Source: Bifidobacteriaceae bacterium (GTDB lineage Bacteria; Actinomycetota; Actinomycetes; Actinomycetales; WQXJ01). From it: 7,726 bases of DNA. Location of the stretch: the NCBI GenBank assembly GCA_031278675.1, contig JAITJY010000220.1, forward strand, positions 1-7,726, written 5' to 3'. Under the pieces are notes generated by a model. That model saw only the letters and a program-made list of their open reading frames with translations. It had not been told where the DNA came from and searched no databases. The number at the start of each line of letters is the position of its first letter. The first letter of the stretch is position 1. The translations under genes and the position numbers were made by a program. This document shows, piece by piece, positions 1-5,707 of this stretch.

Positions 1-241
1 CGGCAATCGTGGCGGTGTTCGCTTGGTCGCCTTGGGCGTCATCGTACGTGTACTGCGCGTCAACGCCCTTTTCGGCTAAGGCGTCCTTAAAACCCTGAGT
101 GATCGCGTCAAGCGACGGGTGTGCCAGGTACTGCGTGATGGCGATTTTGTAGTCGGCGTCATTGTTGGCGCAGGCGGTCAGGCCCAGCGCGGTGACGGCG
201 GTCAGCGCCGCCACGGTGATGATACTTAGGCGTCTTTTCAC
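1..241 (-). CDS. ABC transporter substrate-binding lipoprotein (N-terminal part, runs off window start)
   Basis: The first 80 codons are visible. The start is GTG at 241-239, with a purine-rich GGAAGAGGGA stretch just upstream as a plausible ribosome binding site. Residues 1-24 form a lipoprotein signal peptide: basic MKRR, a hydrophobic stretch, then the lipobox LTAC with Cys24 as the lipidation site. The mature part reads DYKIAITQYLAHPSLDAI followed by QGFKDALAEKG. This matches the start of the TrpX/PF04392-type family of ABC transporter binding proteins, where a K-I-A/G-I-x-Q-x-x-x-H-P-x-L-D opening is diagnostic. Members act outside the membrane and deliver ligand to a permease and ATPase usually encoded downstream; here that would lie beyond position 1. 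The ligand cannot be inferred. Some family members handle aromatic amino acids, but this is not shown here. The family call is fairly secure. Confidence 0.85.
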   Translation of the reverse strand, partial: MKRRLSIITVAALTAVTALGLTACANNDADYKIAITQYLAHPSLDAITQGFKDALAEKGVDAQYTYDDAQGDQANTATIA

Positions 242-306
242 GGTCGGTCCCTCTTCCAGGTGGGCGAATCCGGCGCGGCAGGCGCCGCCCCGTGCGGGCT
301 GGTCAC

Positions 307-332
307 GCTGTGCGACTCGCTGTGCGACTCGC
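307..332. repeat. 12-bp tandem duplication
   Basis: The unit gctgtgcgactc occurs twice head to tail (307-318 and 319-330), followed by two more bases of a third copy. It lies 66-91 bp upstream of the lipoprotein start, in its probable 5' leader. It could be a replication-slippage duplication or a pair of protein binding sites. Nothing in the sequence decides between these. Confidence 0.75.
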
Positions 333-368
333 GCCCAAGGGCAACTAGTACCGGCGCGCCGAGCCGCC

Positions 369-404
369 GCCTAACAATCCGGTCAATAAACCGGATTGCT
401 AGGC
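369..404 (-). promoter_or_regulatory. Strong inverted repeat upstream of the lipoprotein gene
   Basis: Arms 369-383 (gcctaacaatccggt) and 390-404 (accggattgctaggc) are 15 bp long with one mismatch, around a 6-nt AT-rich loop. On the minus strand the mismatch becomes a U-G wobble, so the hairpin is fully paired in the RNA that leads into the lipoprotein gene. No U-tract follows on either strand, so a simple intrinsic terminator is unlikely. The position, about 130-165 bp upstream of the start, fits an operator palindrome or a structured 5' leader. The arms are visible directly; the role is inferred. Confidence 0.55.
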
Positions 405-472
405 AAAACCTGCGCTTGCCTTCCGCGTTTCCGCTGGTCAGCGTGCCGCTGCCCCGCGTCAGCACGGTCGGA

Positions 473-491
473 GCGTGGTTATTCACCACGC
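473..491. repeat. Short perfect hairpin (7-bp arms)
   Basis: gcgtggt (473-479) and accacgc (485-491) are perfect inverted arms around a 5-nt loop. It lies about 70 bp further upstream of the lipoprotein start than the larger inverted repeat. There is no adjacent T-tract. It may be an operator half-site pair or an RNA hairpin; the function is unknown. Confidence 0.4.
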
Positions 492-549
492 CCCTAAGCC
501 GCTGGCCTGGCTCGCCCGCCGCCCGCTAGGTGCACCAGTTCGCCGCCAC

Positions 550-563
550 ACCCCTTTCGGGGT
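550..563 (-). terminator. Possible small stem-loop downstream of the aldo/keto reductase
   Basis: On the minus strand this reads ACCCC-GAAA-GGGGT, a 5-bp GC stem closed by a GNRA tetraloop, about 177 nt past the reductase stop codon. It would be a stable RNA hairpin. The following bases are not U-rich, so it is at best a weak or processing-type 3' end for the 740-2194 operon. Confidence is low because the stem is short. Confidence 0.25.
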
Positions 564-603
564 CTTGGCGTGACCTCCCCGCCTGGGCAGTTTACAGTCA
601 ATC

Positions 604-744
604 TCACGCCTTGGGACCCAAAGTCCACACCCTGGACGCTCCGGCTGCGCGGCGCAAGCCTATGAGGGCCGCAGCCACTTCCAGCCGCTCGCGTTCAGCG
701 GCGAATTCCTCCGCGAACGCGGGGGCCTGGGCGGGGTTGTCAGG
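604..744 (-). pseudogene. Possible remnant of an HTH-type (XRE-like) regulator gene
   Basis: In the minus frame ending at TGA 606-604, an open stretch of 46 codons follows a stop at 747-745. It reads AFAEEFAAERERLEVAAALI and then GLRRAAG. This amphipathic, Glu/Arg/Ala-rich pattern resembles the segment just before the helix-turn-helix in XRE-family antitoxins (typically ...LA.QI..LR..AGLTQ.ELA). After RRAAG the expected HTH is missing and the frame ends in unrelated residues. There is no convincing start codon, and the piece overlaps the last codon of the reductase gene. It may be a decayed gene end or a chance frame; I favour a remnant only weakly. Confidence 0.25.
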
Positions 745-1561
745 TTACCGTGGCCGGGTCCGACCCGACCTGATTGACCTGCCGGATCGCATCAATCCTC
801 GCCATCTGTTCCGGAGTCAACTCGAAATCATCCACCGCCAGGTTCTCCGCGAGTCGCGCCGGGTTCGAGGTCTTCGGGAAGACCACAATCTCTAGTTGGA
901 TCAGCCAGCGGATCACCACCTGGGCCGTTGAGCGCCCAACCTCGTCGCCAAGGGCGCGCAGCGTGTCATTGGCGAGGTCAGCGCCTCGGCCCAGAGGGCT
1001 CCACGCTTCGGTCATAATCCCCAGTTCCGCATGGAGCGCCCTCAGCGCTTTTTGCTGGAACAACGGATGCAATTCGATCTGATTGACGGCCGGGACCACA
1101 CCCGTCGCATCAATCACTGCGGTCAGGTCCTCCGTCCTGAAGTTCGACACACCGATCGACAGAGCCCGTCCCGTATCCGCGATCTCGATCAGAGCCTTCC
1201 AGGCCTCCACCACCAGCCCATTAGACGGCACCGGCCAGTGGATCAGATACAGGTCCACATAATCCAGGCCGAGTTTGTCCAACGACGTGTTGAATGCGCG
1301 CAACGCGTCAGCTCTGCGGTGCGCATCATTCCACAACTTCGTGGTAACAAAGACCTCCTCACGCGGCACTTCAGACCGGCGCAGGCCCTCACCTACCTCA
1401 GCTTCGTTGCCATATAGGGTCGCCGTATCGACATGACGGTAACCCAAGCGCAGAGCCCGCTCCACCATGTCCGCCGTGAGCGCCGGCGCCATCTTGTAGG
1501 TGCCCAGTCCCAGAGCGGGAATCGAGTGGCCAGAGTTCAAGACAAAGTTCGGAATTGCCAT
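740..1561 (-). CDS. Aldo/keto reductase, 2,5-diketogluconate reductase-like (AKR5-type)
   Basis: The 273-residue product is full length for the family. It should be a cytosolic NADPH-dependent reductase with a (beta/alpha)8 barrel that reduces an aldehyde or ketone to an alcohol. The catalytic tetrad is complete: Asp45 and Tyr50 in VDTATLYGNE, Lys75 in TTKLW, and His108 in LIHWP. These positions match those I recall for Corynebacterium 2,5-diketo-D-gluconate reductase. Other signatures are SNF (139-141), NQIELHP (160-166) and the cofactor-binding FPKTSNPARLAEN (228-240), where Lys230 and Arg236 would contact the NADPH 2'-phosphate. The start is ATG at 1561-1559 with AAGGTGAG four bases upstream. 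It begins 15 nt after the hydrolase stop, so the two genes are probably co-transcribed. The family is certain. The substrate is not, since AKR5 enzymes act on many carbonyls. Confidence 0.93.
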   Translation of the reverse strand: MAIPNFVLNSGHSIPALGLGTYKMAPALTADMVERALRLGYRHVDTATLYGNEAEVGEGLRRSEVPREEVFVTTKLWNDAHRRADALRAFNTSLDKLGLDYVDLYLIHWPVPSNGLVVEAWKALIEIADTGRALSIGVSNFRTEDLTAVIDATGVVPAVNQIELHPLFQQKALRALHAELGIMTEAWSPLGRGADLANDTLRALGDEVGRSTAQVVIRWLIQLEIVVFPKTSNPARLAENLAVDDFELTPEQMARIDAIRQVNQVGSDPATVT

Positions 1562-1576
1562 GGACTCACCTTACAT

Positions 1577-2194
1577 TCAGTATTGCGGGAATGCATGGGT
1601 CGCGAATAGTTGATGCAAGAATGCCTGGACCGTGTCCGTCCGGTTCCAGTCACGTTGGAGTTCGCAAATGATCTGTGTAATCGAAGTCGGATGCGCCCCA
1701 GCTTGCTCAACCCGGCGCAACGCGGCCTTGTGGGCGTCGAGCGAAGTGCCTGCGACGGCATCGACCACCGGGTAAACCTCAAAGCCCTCCGCTATCGCGT
1801 CAAGCGACGGGAACGTCAGGCAGGCTTCCGTCCACAGCGCCGCGATAATAAGCTTTTTCCGCCCCGTCGCTTTGACCGCCTCGTTGAACTGCTGGTCTTC
1901 CCACGCGTTGATGGCCGTCCGGTCATAGCTCGTAATCCCCTGCAGCACTGTTTTCAGCCGTGGCACCGTGTCCCCGTTGCGCCCGGTTTGCACGTTTACC
2001 GTGCTCAAGATGATCGGCAGCCCGAACGCCAAGCCGGTCTGCGCCAGCCCAATGATTTTCTCCAGAATCAACTCTTTTGGGTGTGAGACCAGCGAGTCAA
2101 GTTGGACCTGCTGGTAGTCGATGATCAGCATCGCAGCGTTGCCCGGCGCTAATAGACGGTCAGTCGATGGATCTCTCGGTTCGTAACTTGTCAT
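1577..2194 (-). CDS. Isochorismatase-family cysteine hydrolase, YcaC-like
   Basis: The product is an alpha/beta cysteine hydrolase of the isochorismatase superfamily, closest to the YcaC branch. With the start chosen here it has 205 residues, close to E. coli YcaC. Visible signatures are AMLIIDYQ with the catalytic Asp26, INAWED (95-100) as in YcaC's INAWDN, KATGRKKLIIAALWTEAC with the nucleophile Cys125, FPSLDAIAEGFEVYPVVDA, and CELQRDW near the C-terminus as in YcaC's CELHRDW. The usual catalytic Lys was not found at the expected place; Arg92 in YDRTAINAW is a candidate substitute. An in-frame ATG at 2251 would add 19 residues that look unlike the family, and neither start has a strong ribosome binding site. 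ATG 2194-2192 was chosen by family length. YcaC substrates are unknown. This gene lies just upstream of the reductase. Confidence 0.88.
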   Translation of the reverse strand: MTSYEPRDPSTDRLLAPGNAAMLIIDYQQVQLDSLVSHPKELILEKIIGLAQTGLAFGLPIILSTVNVQTGRNGDTVPRLKTVLQGITSYDRTAINAWEDQQFNEAVKATGRKKLIIAALWTEACLTFPSLDAIAEGFEVYPVVDAVAGTSLDAHKAALRRVEQAGAHPTSITQIICELQRDWNRTDTVQAFLHQLFATHAFPQY

Positions 2195-2592
2195 ACCAGC
2201 CACGTTAGTCGTGTTGAGTTTCGCGTCCCGCCCCTCCCGCCCCGGTCCCATCTTCTGAACGCTGCTGCCCGGGTTGTGCTCTGCTTCAGCTAGTCCGTCC
2301 GCCCGCTGCTCCGGGCCGCTGACCAGCGCAAATGCCTACCGCACGGGGCGGCGGCGGGTGGTGGGTTGCGTTGCCGTCCGGCAGTCCCGCGTAGACCGCG
2401 CGCCATGAGTTCGCCCCTGGACGATGCCGCCGGGTAGGCCCGCGTAGACCGCGCGGCATGCGTTCTCCCCTGGACGATGCCGCCGGGTAGGCCCGGGTGA
2501 GCGCCCGGGATGCGTTCGCCCCTGGACGATGCCGCCGGGTAGGCCCGGCTAGCCCGCACGCCAACGGCGGACCGGCCGGGCATCACGAGCAG
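2195..2592. other. Repeat-bearing intergenic spacer
   Basis: This stretch of nearly 400 bp lies between the CoA-transferase stop and the preferred hydrolase start. Positions 2195-2251 could code for 19 extra N-terminal residues of the hydrolase. The rest is GC-rich and dominated by a 53-bp tandem array (listed separately). Long open frames across the array on the minus strand are low-complexity and change register from copy to copy, because the 53- and 52-bp units are not multiples of three. I therefore call it non-coding. No clear promoter or terminator was seen. Confidence 0.65.
2373..2563. repeat. Tandem array of about 53-bp GC-rich units
   Basis: Three full units (2373-2425, 2426-2478, 2479-2530; 53, 53 and 52 bp) are followed by a partial fourth (2531 to about 2563). 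The landmarks gccgccgggtaggcccg and cccctggacgat recur. The first unit is the most diverged at its left end. Units can fold: in unit 2, atgccgc pairs with gcggcat, and in unit 3 cccggg-tgagcg-cccggg is a hairpin. Two spacer types occur between the landmarks, gtagaccgcg in units 1 and 2 and gtgagcgccc in unit 3. It could be a minisatellite or a REP/BIME-like palindromic element. Its copy number elsewhere in the genome is unknown. Confidence 0.85.
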
Positions 2593-4104
2593 TTAGGCGC
2601 CCTTCATAGAACCCGTCTCAAGGAACTTGACGTGCCAGCTCAGCGCGGTCGCGAGGTCGTGGGGGGTGTGCTGCGAATTCGCGACCCTTAGAGCGCGCTC
2701 AAAATACTCCTCCAGGGCCGGTTTGAAATCAGGATGAGCGCACCGGTCTATCACAAGGCGGGCGCGTTGGCGGGGCGCCAGACCGCGCAGGTCCGCCAGA
2801 CCCTGTTCGGTGATTACGACCTGGACATCATGCTCGGTGTGATCAACGTGGGAAACCATCGGCACTATACAAGAAATAGCGCCGTCCTTCGCCACGGACG
2901 GAGTCACAAACGAAGAAATGTACGCATTCCTGGTGAAGTCACCGGAGCCGCCCAAGCCGTTTTGCATCCGCGAGCCCATAATGTGGGTGGAATTGACGTT
3001 GCCGTAAATATCGGCTTCGATCAGACCGTTACAGGCGATCACGCCGAGGCGCCGGATCACCTCAGGATTATTGGACACATCCTGGGGCCGTAAAATGATC
3101 TTCTGAGAATATTCGGCGGCACCATCATTCAGTTGTTCGGCATATTGCGGGCTGAGTGAGAACGCGGTCGCGGATGCCACGGTCATCTTACCGGAATCCA
3201 ACAAATCGACCATTCCGTCCTGAATGACTTCCGTATAGGACGTGATCTGGTCGAACGGCCCGTCCAGGAGTCCAGCCAGAACAGCGTTCGCAATGTTGCC
3301 CACACCTGATTGGAGCGGCAGCAGATTTCGCGGGAGGCGCCCAATCTTGACTTCGTGGCTGAGGAAATCCAGCAGGTGCCCGGCGATCATCTTCGATTGA
3401 TCATCCAGCGGCTTGAACGGACTGTTCCGGTCCGGGGCTTCGGTCTCCACCACGGCGATAACCTTGGCCGGATCAACTCTCAAAGTCTTTTGCCCAATTC
3501 TGTCCCCGGCCCCAGTGATGGGAATGGGGACGCGGTGCGGGGGCAACGCCGGCTGATAATAAACGTCATGCATTCCGTAAAGATCCAGCGATTGCCAGTG
3601 ATTAACTTCGAGAATCACCCGGTCCGCAGTTTCGAGCCAGAGCAGATTGTTGCCCAGCGAAGAAGATGGAATCAATTCGCCGTCTTCGGTGATGGCGGTG
3701 ATTTCAATGACAGCGACATCTAGTTTGCCCAGGAAGCCGGATGCCGTCAACGGACCCGACAGCCCCAAGTGAATGTCGCAGTAATCGGTGAAACCTTCGT
3801 TGATTTTGCGACGCAATACCGGATCGGATTGGTATGGCATCCTAAAGCCAATCCCGTCCACCTGGGCCAACGCGCCATCTAGTTCCGGCGCCGTGGACGC
3901 GCCCGTGAAGACGCCGATCTTGAACGGCCGGCCGTCATCGTGGGCTGCTTCGATCTGGGCGGCCAAGGCGACCGGCACGGCCTTCGGGTAGCCCGACCCG
4001 GTAAAACCCGAGAACCCGACGTTCATCCCGTCTTTGATGAAGGCGGCCGCCTGCTCCGCGCTCATCACTTTGCTGCGGAACTGCTCGTTCCTGATTCGGC
4101 TCAT
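2593..4104 (-). CDS. Acetyl-CoA hydrolase/transferase, succinyl- or propionyl-CoA:carboxylate CoA-transferase type
   Basis: The 503-residue product is a full-length class I CoA-transferase of the Cat1/ScpC/AarC group. It moves CoA between short acids such as acetate, propionate and succinate through a glutamyl-CoA thioester, in the cytosol. N-terminal signs are NVGFSGFTGSGYPKAVP (28-44), VFTGAS (65-70) and AVIEITAITEDGELIP (131-146). The C-terminal half carries SGVGNIANAV (266-275) and YTEVIQDGM (290-298), where Glu292 is the expected catalytic residue. NGLIEADIYGNVNST (359-373), GGSGDF (385-390) and VITEQGLADLRG (430-441) follow. The start ATG 4104-4102 has GAGGAG five bases upstream. The substrate pair cannot be settled; propionyl-CoA:succinate transfer is one possibility in actinobacteria. 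Nearly 400 bp separate it from the next gene downstream, so it may be transcribed alone. Confidence 0.92.
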   Translation of the reverse strand: MSRIRNEQFRSKVMSAEQAAAFIKDGMNVGFSGFTGSGYPKAVPVALAAQIEAAHDDGRPFKIGVFTGASTAPELDGALAQVDGIGFRMPYQSDPVLRRKINEGFTDYCDIHLGLSGPLTASGFLGKLDVAVIEITAITEDGELIPSSSLGNNLLWLETADRVILEVNHWQSLDLYGMHDVYYQPALPPHRVPIPITGAGDRIGQKTLRVDPAKVIAVVETEAPDRNSPFKPLDDQSKMIAGHLLDFLSHEVKIGRLPRNLLPLQSGVGNIANAVLAGLLDGPFDQITSYTEVIQDGMVDLLDSGKMTVASATAFSLSPQYAEQLNDGAAEYSQKIILRPQDVSNNPEVIRRLGVIACNGLIEADIYGNVNSTHIMGSRMQNGLGGSGDFTRNAYISSFVTPSVAKDGAISCIVPMVSHVDHTEHDVQVVITEQGLADLRGLAPRQRARLVIDRCAHPDFKPALEEYFERALRVANSQHTPHDLATALSWHVKFLETGSMKGA

Positions 4105-4257
4105 CGTTACTCCTCGCCAACTTGACGCTTGTCATGCTTCGCTGCCCCTGGCGGGCGAGCCGCGCTGCCCCGCGCGGCACCGGACAAGTCCGCTGTGGTC
4201 TGCCCCGAACCCCGCCGGATGGCTTCGCCTCGATCCAGGCTTAGTTACCCCATCTTA

Positions 4258-4280
4258 TGGGTCTTTAGGCCTAAAGCCCA
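4258..4280. promoter_or_regulatory. Perfect 14-bp palindrome, candidate operator
   Basis: ctttaggcctaaag (4263-4276) is its own reverse complement. It extends outward as tggg/ccca with one bulged t, giving a 23-bp symmetric element. It lies about 155 bp upstream of the CoA-transferase start and about 230 bp upstream of the dprA-like start. A dimeric regulator site is the simplest reading. No T-tract flanks it, so it is not a good terminator. The regulator is unknown. Confidence 0.4.
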
Positions 4281-4454
4281 ATCAAAACATGTGATGAGCG
4301 CCACTTTCCTAGCGGGAACCGCCCCTGAAACGCGGCGCCAAGTGGCTTGCGTCAACGAAGCAGGCGCCCCGGAAACGGCCCCGGCGGGGGCGTTCCGGAA
4401 CTCCAGCTCGCCGCCGCTCCGCGCGGACTTAGGTGTTCGGTGGGCCAGGCGGGC

Positions 4455-4460
4455 GATAAT
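4455..4460 (+). promoter_or_regulatory. Possible -10 element for the dprA-like gene
   Basis: gataat resembles the TANNNT -10 consensus in otherwise GC-rich DNA, 50 bp upstream of the ATG at 4510. No good -35 hexamer lies 16-18 bp upstream; the nearest candidates are poor. This is a weak prediction. Confidence 0.25.
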
Positions 4461-4509
4461 TGTCAGTAGTGGCCGCCACAATGGTTGAAGTCCGGTTGAA
4501 GGAGGAACA

Positions 4510-5448
4510 ATGACGAGTCATCATTTGGCCGCGCCTGAGCCTGAGCGGTCCGAGACGGTGGCGCTGCTCGCCCTGCTGCGGGCCGCCCCCGGAGGCGTAC
4601 GCTGGGGCGACATCGCCCAGGAGGTCAAACTGTCCGGGTCGGCGCAGGCGGTGTTGGATCGGGTGCGCGGCGCCGACGCCGCGTTGTTCCCTGACCCGGC
4701 CTTGGATGACGCCGTCCGTTCGGCGGATGTGGAGTTGGGTGAGTGGGAGCGAGATGGGCTGGACCTGGTGACGGTGTTGTCGGGTCGGTATCCGCACCGG
4801 TTGGCCAGCGTGTTCGATTGCCCGCCGTTCTTGTTCGCGCGCGGCCTGGTGGTTCCCGAGGACCGGGGGATGAGCGTGGTCGGCTCCAGGAACGCGTCCC
4901 CTAAGGGCTTGGCGTTGGCCCGCTGCGCGGCCGGGCTGTTAGCTGAGCGGGGACTGACGGTGGTATCAGGCTTGGCGGAGGGGATCGACGCGGCCGCGCA
5001 CCGGGAGGCGTTGGCGCTCGGCGCCCGCACGGTCGCGGTCCTGGGGACTGGCATCCGGCGGTCCTACCCGCCCGCAAACCGTGGTTTGCAGGAGCAGATC
5101 GCGGCGCGGGGGCTGATCATTTCCCAGTTCTACCCGGACCAGCCACCAACGAAGACAACTTTCCCGATGCGGAATGTCACCATGTCGGGGTACGGGCTGG
5201 CGACTATCGTGGCAGACGCAGGTGAGCACTCGGGTTCGCGGATCCAGGCGCGGCGGGCGGCGGACCACGGTCGGCGGGTGATCTTGTCGGCACGGGTGGT
5301 GGCCAACACAAGATGGGGCGCGGAGATGGCTTCCGAGCCGGGGGTAGCGGTGGCCGGCTCGGAGCGGGAGTTGGCCGACGGCATCGACCAAGTGTTAGCC
5401 GACTCTGCCGAGAACTTGCTCAAGACGCTGGGCTTGGCATTGGTGTGA
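4510..5448 (+). CDS. dprA: DprA/Smf-like DNA-processing protein (variant subfamily)
   Basis: The 312-residue product contains a complete DprA Rossmann-like domain (about 85-265). DprA proteins bind single-stranded DNA and load RecA during transformation. Visible motifs are VVGSRNASPKG (123-133), VVSGLAEGIDAAAH (151-164), AVLGTGIRRSYPPAN (176-190), FPMRNVTMSGYG (218-229) and EHSGSRIQARRA (239-250). Compared with canonical DprA, the usual S-E after G-L-I-I is SQF (205-207), RNRIIAGLS is RNVTMSGYG, and SGSLxTA is SGSRIQA. The C-terminal DprA winged helix is not recognisable. The N-terminal stretch ALLRAAPGGVRWGDIAQEV (21-39) looks like a winged-helix-type segment, not the usual DprA N-terminus. 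These features fit an actinobacterial DprA-like branch not tied to competence loci. The start ATG has GGAGG at the right spacing. Its stop overlaps the next start. A role in transformation is not implied; processing of foreign DNA is possible. Confidence 0.88.
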   Translation: MTSHHLAAPEPERSETVALLALLRAAPGGVRWGDIAQEVKLSGSAQAVLDRVRGADAALFPDPALDDAVRSADVELGEWERDGLDLVTVLSGRYPHRLASVFDCPPFLFARGLVVPEDRGMSVVGSRNASPKGLALARCAAGLLAERGLTVVSGLAEGIDAAAHREALALGARTVAVLGTGIRRSYPPANRGLQEQIAARGLIISQFYPDQPPTKTTFPMRNVTMSGYGLATIVADAGEHSGSRIQARRAADHGRRVILSARVVANTRWGAEMASEPGVAVAGSERELADGIDQVLADSAENLLKTLGLALV

Positions 5449-5707
5449 GCCGGGTTTTCACCGACGAGGCGTTCGGGCGCGAGCACGGCCGTTACCTGTG
5501 CAACGCGATCCCCGGACTGCCGCCGCGACGCTCCGGCGAGCCGGCGCAGCAGCGGTCAACGCGATGATCCTTGGACGGCTCATCAACCCAGCTAGGTGGA
5601 GGCCGTCAAAGACATTCATCGACGAAGGCGGCCTGCGAGCAGACTTCGGCGACGGACTACGGGCGGGGTTCGATCCTGCCCGGTCCCCTTGGGCCAAGGT
5701 CGGCTGA
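5445..5707 (+). pseudogene. Small DprA-coupled ORF, apparently frameshifted
   Basis: GTG at 5445-5447 overlaps the dprA-like TGA as GTGA, a classic translational-coupling junction. This frame gives MSRVFTDEAFGREHGRYLCN and AIPGLPP, then degenerates into an Arg/Pro/Gln-rich tail and stops at 5565-5567. The other frame, from about 5526 to TGA 5705-5707, reads like real protein: VNAMILGRLINPARWRPSKT, FIDEGGLRADFGDG and LRAGFDPARSPWAKVG. Adding one base near 5525 joins the two as ...GLPPATLRRAG..., a continuous 87-residue protein. I therefore infer a recent 1-nt loss, a sequencing error, or less likely programmed frameshifting, since no slippery run is evident. I do not recognise the family. It is soluble, has no signal peptide or membrane segment, and is rich in Arg, Gly and Asp. 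Tight coupling suggests it works with the DprA-like protein. Confidence 0.6.

Larger units (their letters stand above)
242..739. other. Intergenic/leader region without an intact gene
   Basis: About 500 bp separate the lipoprotein start from the end of the aldo/keto reductase gene. No reading frame on either strand gives a convincing full-length protein. An 83-codon minus-strand frame (489-238) ends in a TGA that overlaps the lipoprotein GTG, but its composition (Ser/His/Arg/Pro-rich, no motif) looks like chance. The region contains a 15-bp-arm inverted repeat, two short hairpins, a 12-bp tandem duplication and a possible gene remnant, listed separately. It must hold the promoter of the lipoprotein operon and the end of the reductase transcript. 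I could not place a convincing -35/-10 pair. Confidence 0.6.
4105..4509. other. Divergent intergenic region
   Basis: This 405-bp gap separates the minus-strand CoA-transferase from the plus-strand dprA-like gene, so it should contain both promoters. Frames crossing it have no recognisable motifs. It holds a perfect palindrome (4263-4276), a possible -10 element for the plus strand, and the direct repeat ggttgaag (4483-4490 and 4494-4501) that runs into the dprA-like ribosome binding site. The parts around 4115-4215 and 4300-4430 are plain GC-rich DNA in which I see nothing else. Confidence 0.7.

Noticed and set aside
369..404. Integron attC-like site, because the left arm begins gcctaacaa
   Set aside because: The element is only 36 bp, the right arm lacks the GTTRRRY motif, and there are no cassette-type ORFs or integrase.
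238..489. 83-codon minus-strand frame whose TGA overlaps the lipoprotein GTG
   Set aside because: Composition is random-looking with no motif, and it contains the inverted repeat and the tandem duplication. The GTGA overlap is probably coincidental.
2373..2563. CRISPR array
   Set aside because: Units are contiguous tandem repeats of about 53 bp without unique spacers, and no cas genes are present.
2286..2586. Minus-strand open frames of 92 and 98 codons across the tandem array, or a repeat protein
   Set aside because: The units are 53 and 52 bp, so the frame shifts between copies; the translated copies only look repetitive because the DNA is.
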